Of a DNA stretch of 7,477 bases, positions 7,000 through 7,477 are shown piece by piece (within the stretch, counting starts at the first letter, position 1; the number at the start of each line of letters is the position of its first letter). Both the position numbers and the translations under genes were made by a program. The notes below the pieces were generated by a model that searched no databases, had not been told where the DNA came from, and saw only the letters and a program-made list of their open reading frames with translations. Location: contig JAISPV010000024.1 in assembly GCA_031274665.1 (NCBI GenBank), forward strand, positions 1-7,477, given 5' to 3'. Origin of the DNA: Candidatus Methanoplasma sp. (GTDB taxonomy: Archaea; Thermoplasmatota; Thermoplasmata; Methanomassiliicoccales; Methanomethylophilaceae).

Positions 7000-7081
7000 T
7001 TTATACTCCCCGACTATTTTCCGAGCATTGGTATCGAGTGGGTGTACTTAAGCATGATTGTCTGTTTGAACGGTATTACCT
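7000..7081 (-). promoter_or_regulatory. Intergenic leader of the ATP synthase operon with weak TATA-like element
   Basis: This 82-base gap lies between the deaminase stop and the atpH start. Read on the minus strand, the best internal TATA-like element is GCTTAAGTA at 7045-7053, about 45 bases before the TTG, which would place a start site near 7020-7028 and give a short leader. The upstream BRE is poor. No T-rich tract follows the deaminase stop, so read-through from that gene is possible. The location is strong evidence for regulation here; the specific element is only a candidate. Confidence 0.35.
7006..7011 (-). promoter_or_regulatory. Ribosome-binding site of atpH
   Basis: GGGGAG on the minus strand is followed by a six-base TATAAA spacer and then TTG. 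This spacing decides in favour of the TTG start, since no ATG or GTG lies in frame upstream. Confidence 0.7.
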
Positions 7082-7087
7082 TTAAGG
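7072..7087. repeat. Two adjoining short palindromes at the deaminase stop
   Basis: GGTATTACC (7072-7080) and CCTTTAAGG (7079-7087) are each perfect 9-base palindromes around a central base and share two bases. They are too tight for RNA hairpins, so a protein-binding site would be the only functional reading. They may equally be chance. Confidence 0.2.
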
Positions 7088-7477
7088 GGAATTCGTTTGG
7101 CCCTCGGGAAAGCAGCGTACCTTTATATTTGTCTCAGAAAGAAGCTGTTTTGACAGGTCATCCACATACCCAGTCTTGTAGATCACTTCGATTATTCCGG
7201 AGTTGATTAGTATCTTCGTGCACATGGAGCAGGGGAAGGTCGTTGTGTACAGTGTGGCGTCTTTGACGCTCACCCCGAAATATGCGGCCTGTGCCACGGC
7301 GTTCTGTTCGGCGTGCACCCCTCTGCACAGCTCATGCCTTGTGCCCGAGGGTATGTTCAGCTGCTCTCTTATGCAGCCAAGGTCCTCGCAGTGCCTGGTG
7401 CCCTTCGGGGAGCCGTTGTATCCGGTCGACAGTATGTGTTTGTCCTTTACGATGACCGCCCCGACCCTCCTCCTGAC
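7082..7477 (-). CDS. dCMP deaminase (zinc-dependent deoxycytidylate deaminase), 5' end missing
   Basis: Converts dCMP to dUMP, the substrate of thymidylate synthase, in the cytoplasm. The reading frame is open to the right edge, giving 131 visible residues; about 20-25 N-terminal residues are probably missing. From the edge it reads [20 protein letters not shown], then [13 protein letters not shown], then [18 protein letters not shown]. Catalytic zinc motifs are complete: His55 and the proton-shuttling Glu57 in HAEQN, and Cys83 and Cys86 in FPCSMC (numbered from the first visible codon). The RHCEDLGC and SGTRHELCR blocks separate dCMP deaminase/ComEB-type enzymes from simple cytidine deaminases. 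Cys30, Cys35, His48 and Cys51 could make a second metal site, as in some relatives, but that is inference. A GTG at 7318 lies inside the active-site motif and cannot be the start. No functional tie to ATP synthase is evident; it is a same-strand neighbour 82 bases upstream. Confidence 0.93.
   Translation of the reverse strand, partial: VRRRVGAVIVKDKHILSTGYNGSPKGTRHCEDLGCIREQLNIPSGTRHELCRGVHAEQNAVAQAAYFGVSVKDATLYTTTFPCSMCTKILINSGIIEVIYKTGYVDDLSKQLLSETNIKVRCFPEGQTNSP
7121..7130 (-). promoter_or_regulatory. Alternative TATA-like element inside the end of the deaminase gene
   Basis: On the minus strand this reads AAATATAAAG, preceded by purine-rich GAGACA. It is a better A/T core than the element in the intergenic gap. 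If used, transcription would begin around 7095-7100, giving an atpH leader of roughly 100 bases. It also encodes part of the deaminase (codons for NIK), so the match could be due to coding sequence alone. Confidence 0.25.

Noticed and set aside
7082..7318. Deaminase as a short 78-residue protein starting at the GTG at 7318
   Set aside because: That GTG is the Val just before the HAE zinc motif, and the frame continues upstream with conserved deaminase sequence to the window edge.

Overview
The window holds most of an archaeal A-type (A1AO) ATP synthase operon, all on the minus strand and so transcribed from right to left. The order is atpH, atpI, atpK, atpE, atpC, atpF, atpA, then a partial atpB cut by the left edge. 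In methanogen nomenclature these are ahaH-I-K-E-C-F-A-B. The synthase is a rotary enzyme that makes ATP from a transmembrane H+ or Na+ gradient. A/B form the catalytic head, C/F belong to the central shaft, E/H form the peripheral stalks, I is the membrane stator and K the rotor ring. Subunit D, the remaining shaft component, would be expected just past the left edge and is not visible.

Upstream of the operon, on the same strand and cut by the right edge, is a dCMP deaminase of the zinc-dependent cytidine/deoxycytidylate deaminase family. An 82-base gap separates it from atpH and is the only real intergenic space. Inside the operon, genes overlap by 14 or 1 bases or are separated by 0 to 17 bases. 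Most have a purine-rich ribosome-binding site inside the end of the preceding gene, which suggests tight translational coupling.

The organism is an archaeon, most likely a euryarchaeote. The H-I-K-E-C-F-A-B order is the methanogen-type layout. None of the eight visible stop codons is TAG (four TAA, four TGA), and base composition is moderately GC-rich. This would fit a methanogen of the Methanomassiliicoccales/Thermoplasmata type, where TAG can encode pyrrolysine, but that placement is inference.

I see no mobile element, CRISPR array, RNA gene or unknown system. The points worth a second look lie within the known machine. The rotor subunit has a second carboxylate in helix 1. The catalytic subunit has an A-type P-loop altered at two positions. 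Both peripheral-stalk proteins show clean 11-residue periodicity. The stator subunit has a His/Trp-rich external loop. The atpH start is a TTG.
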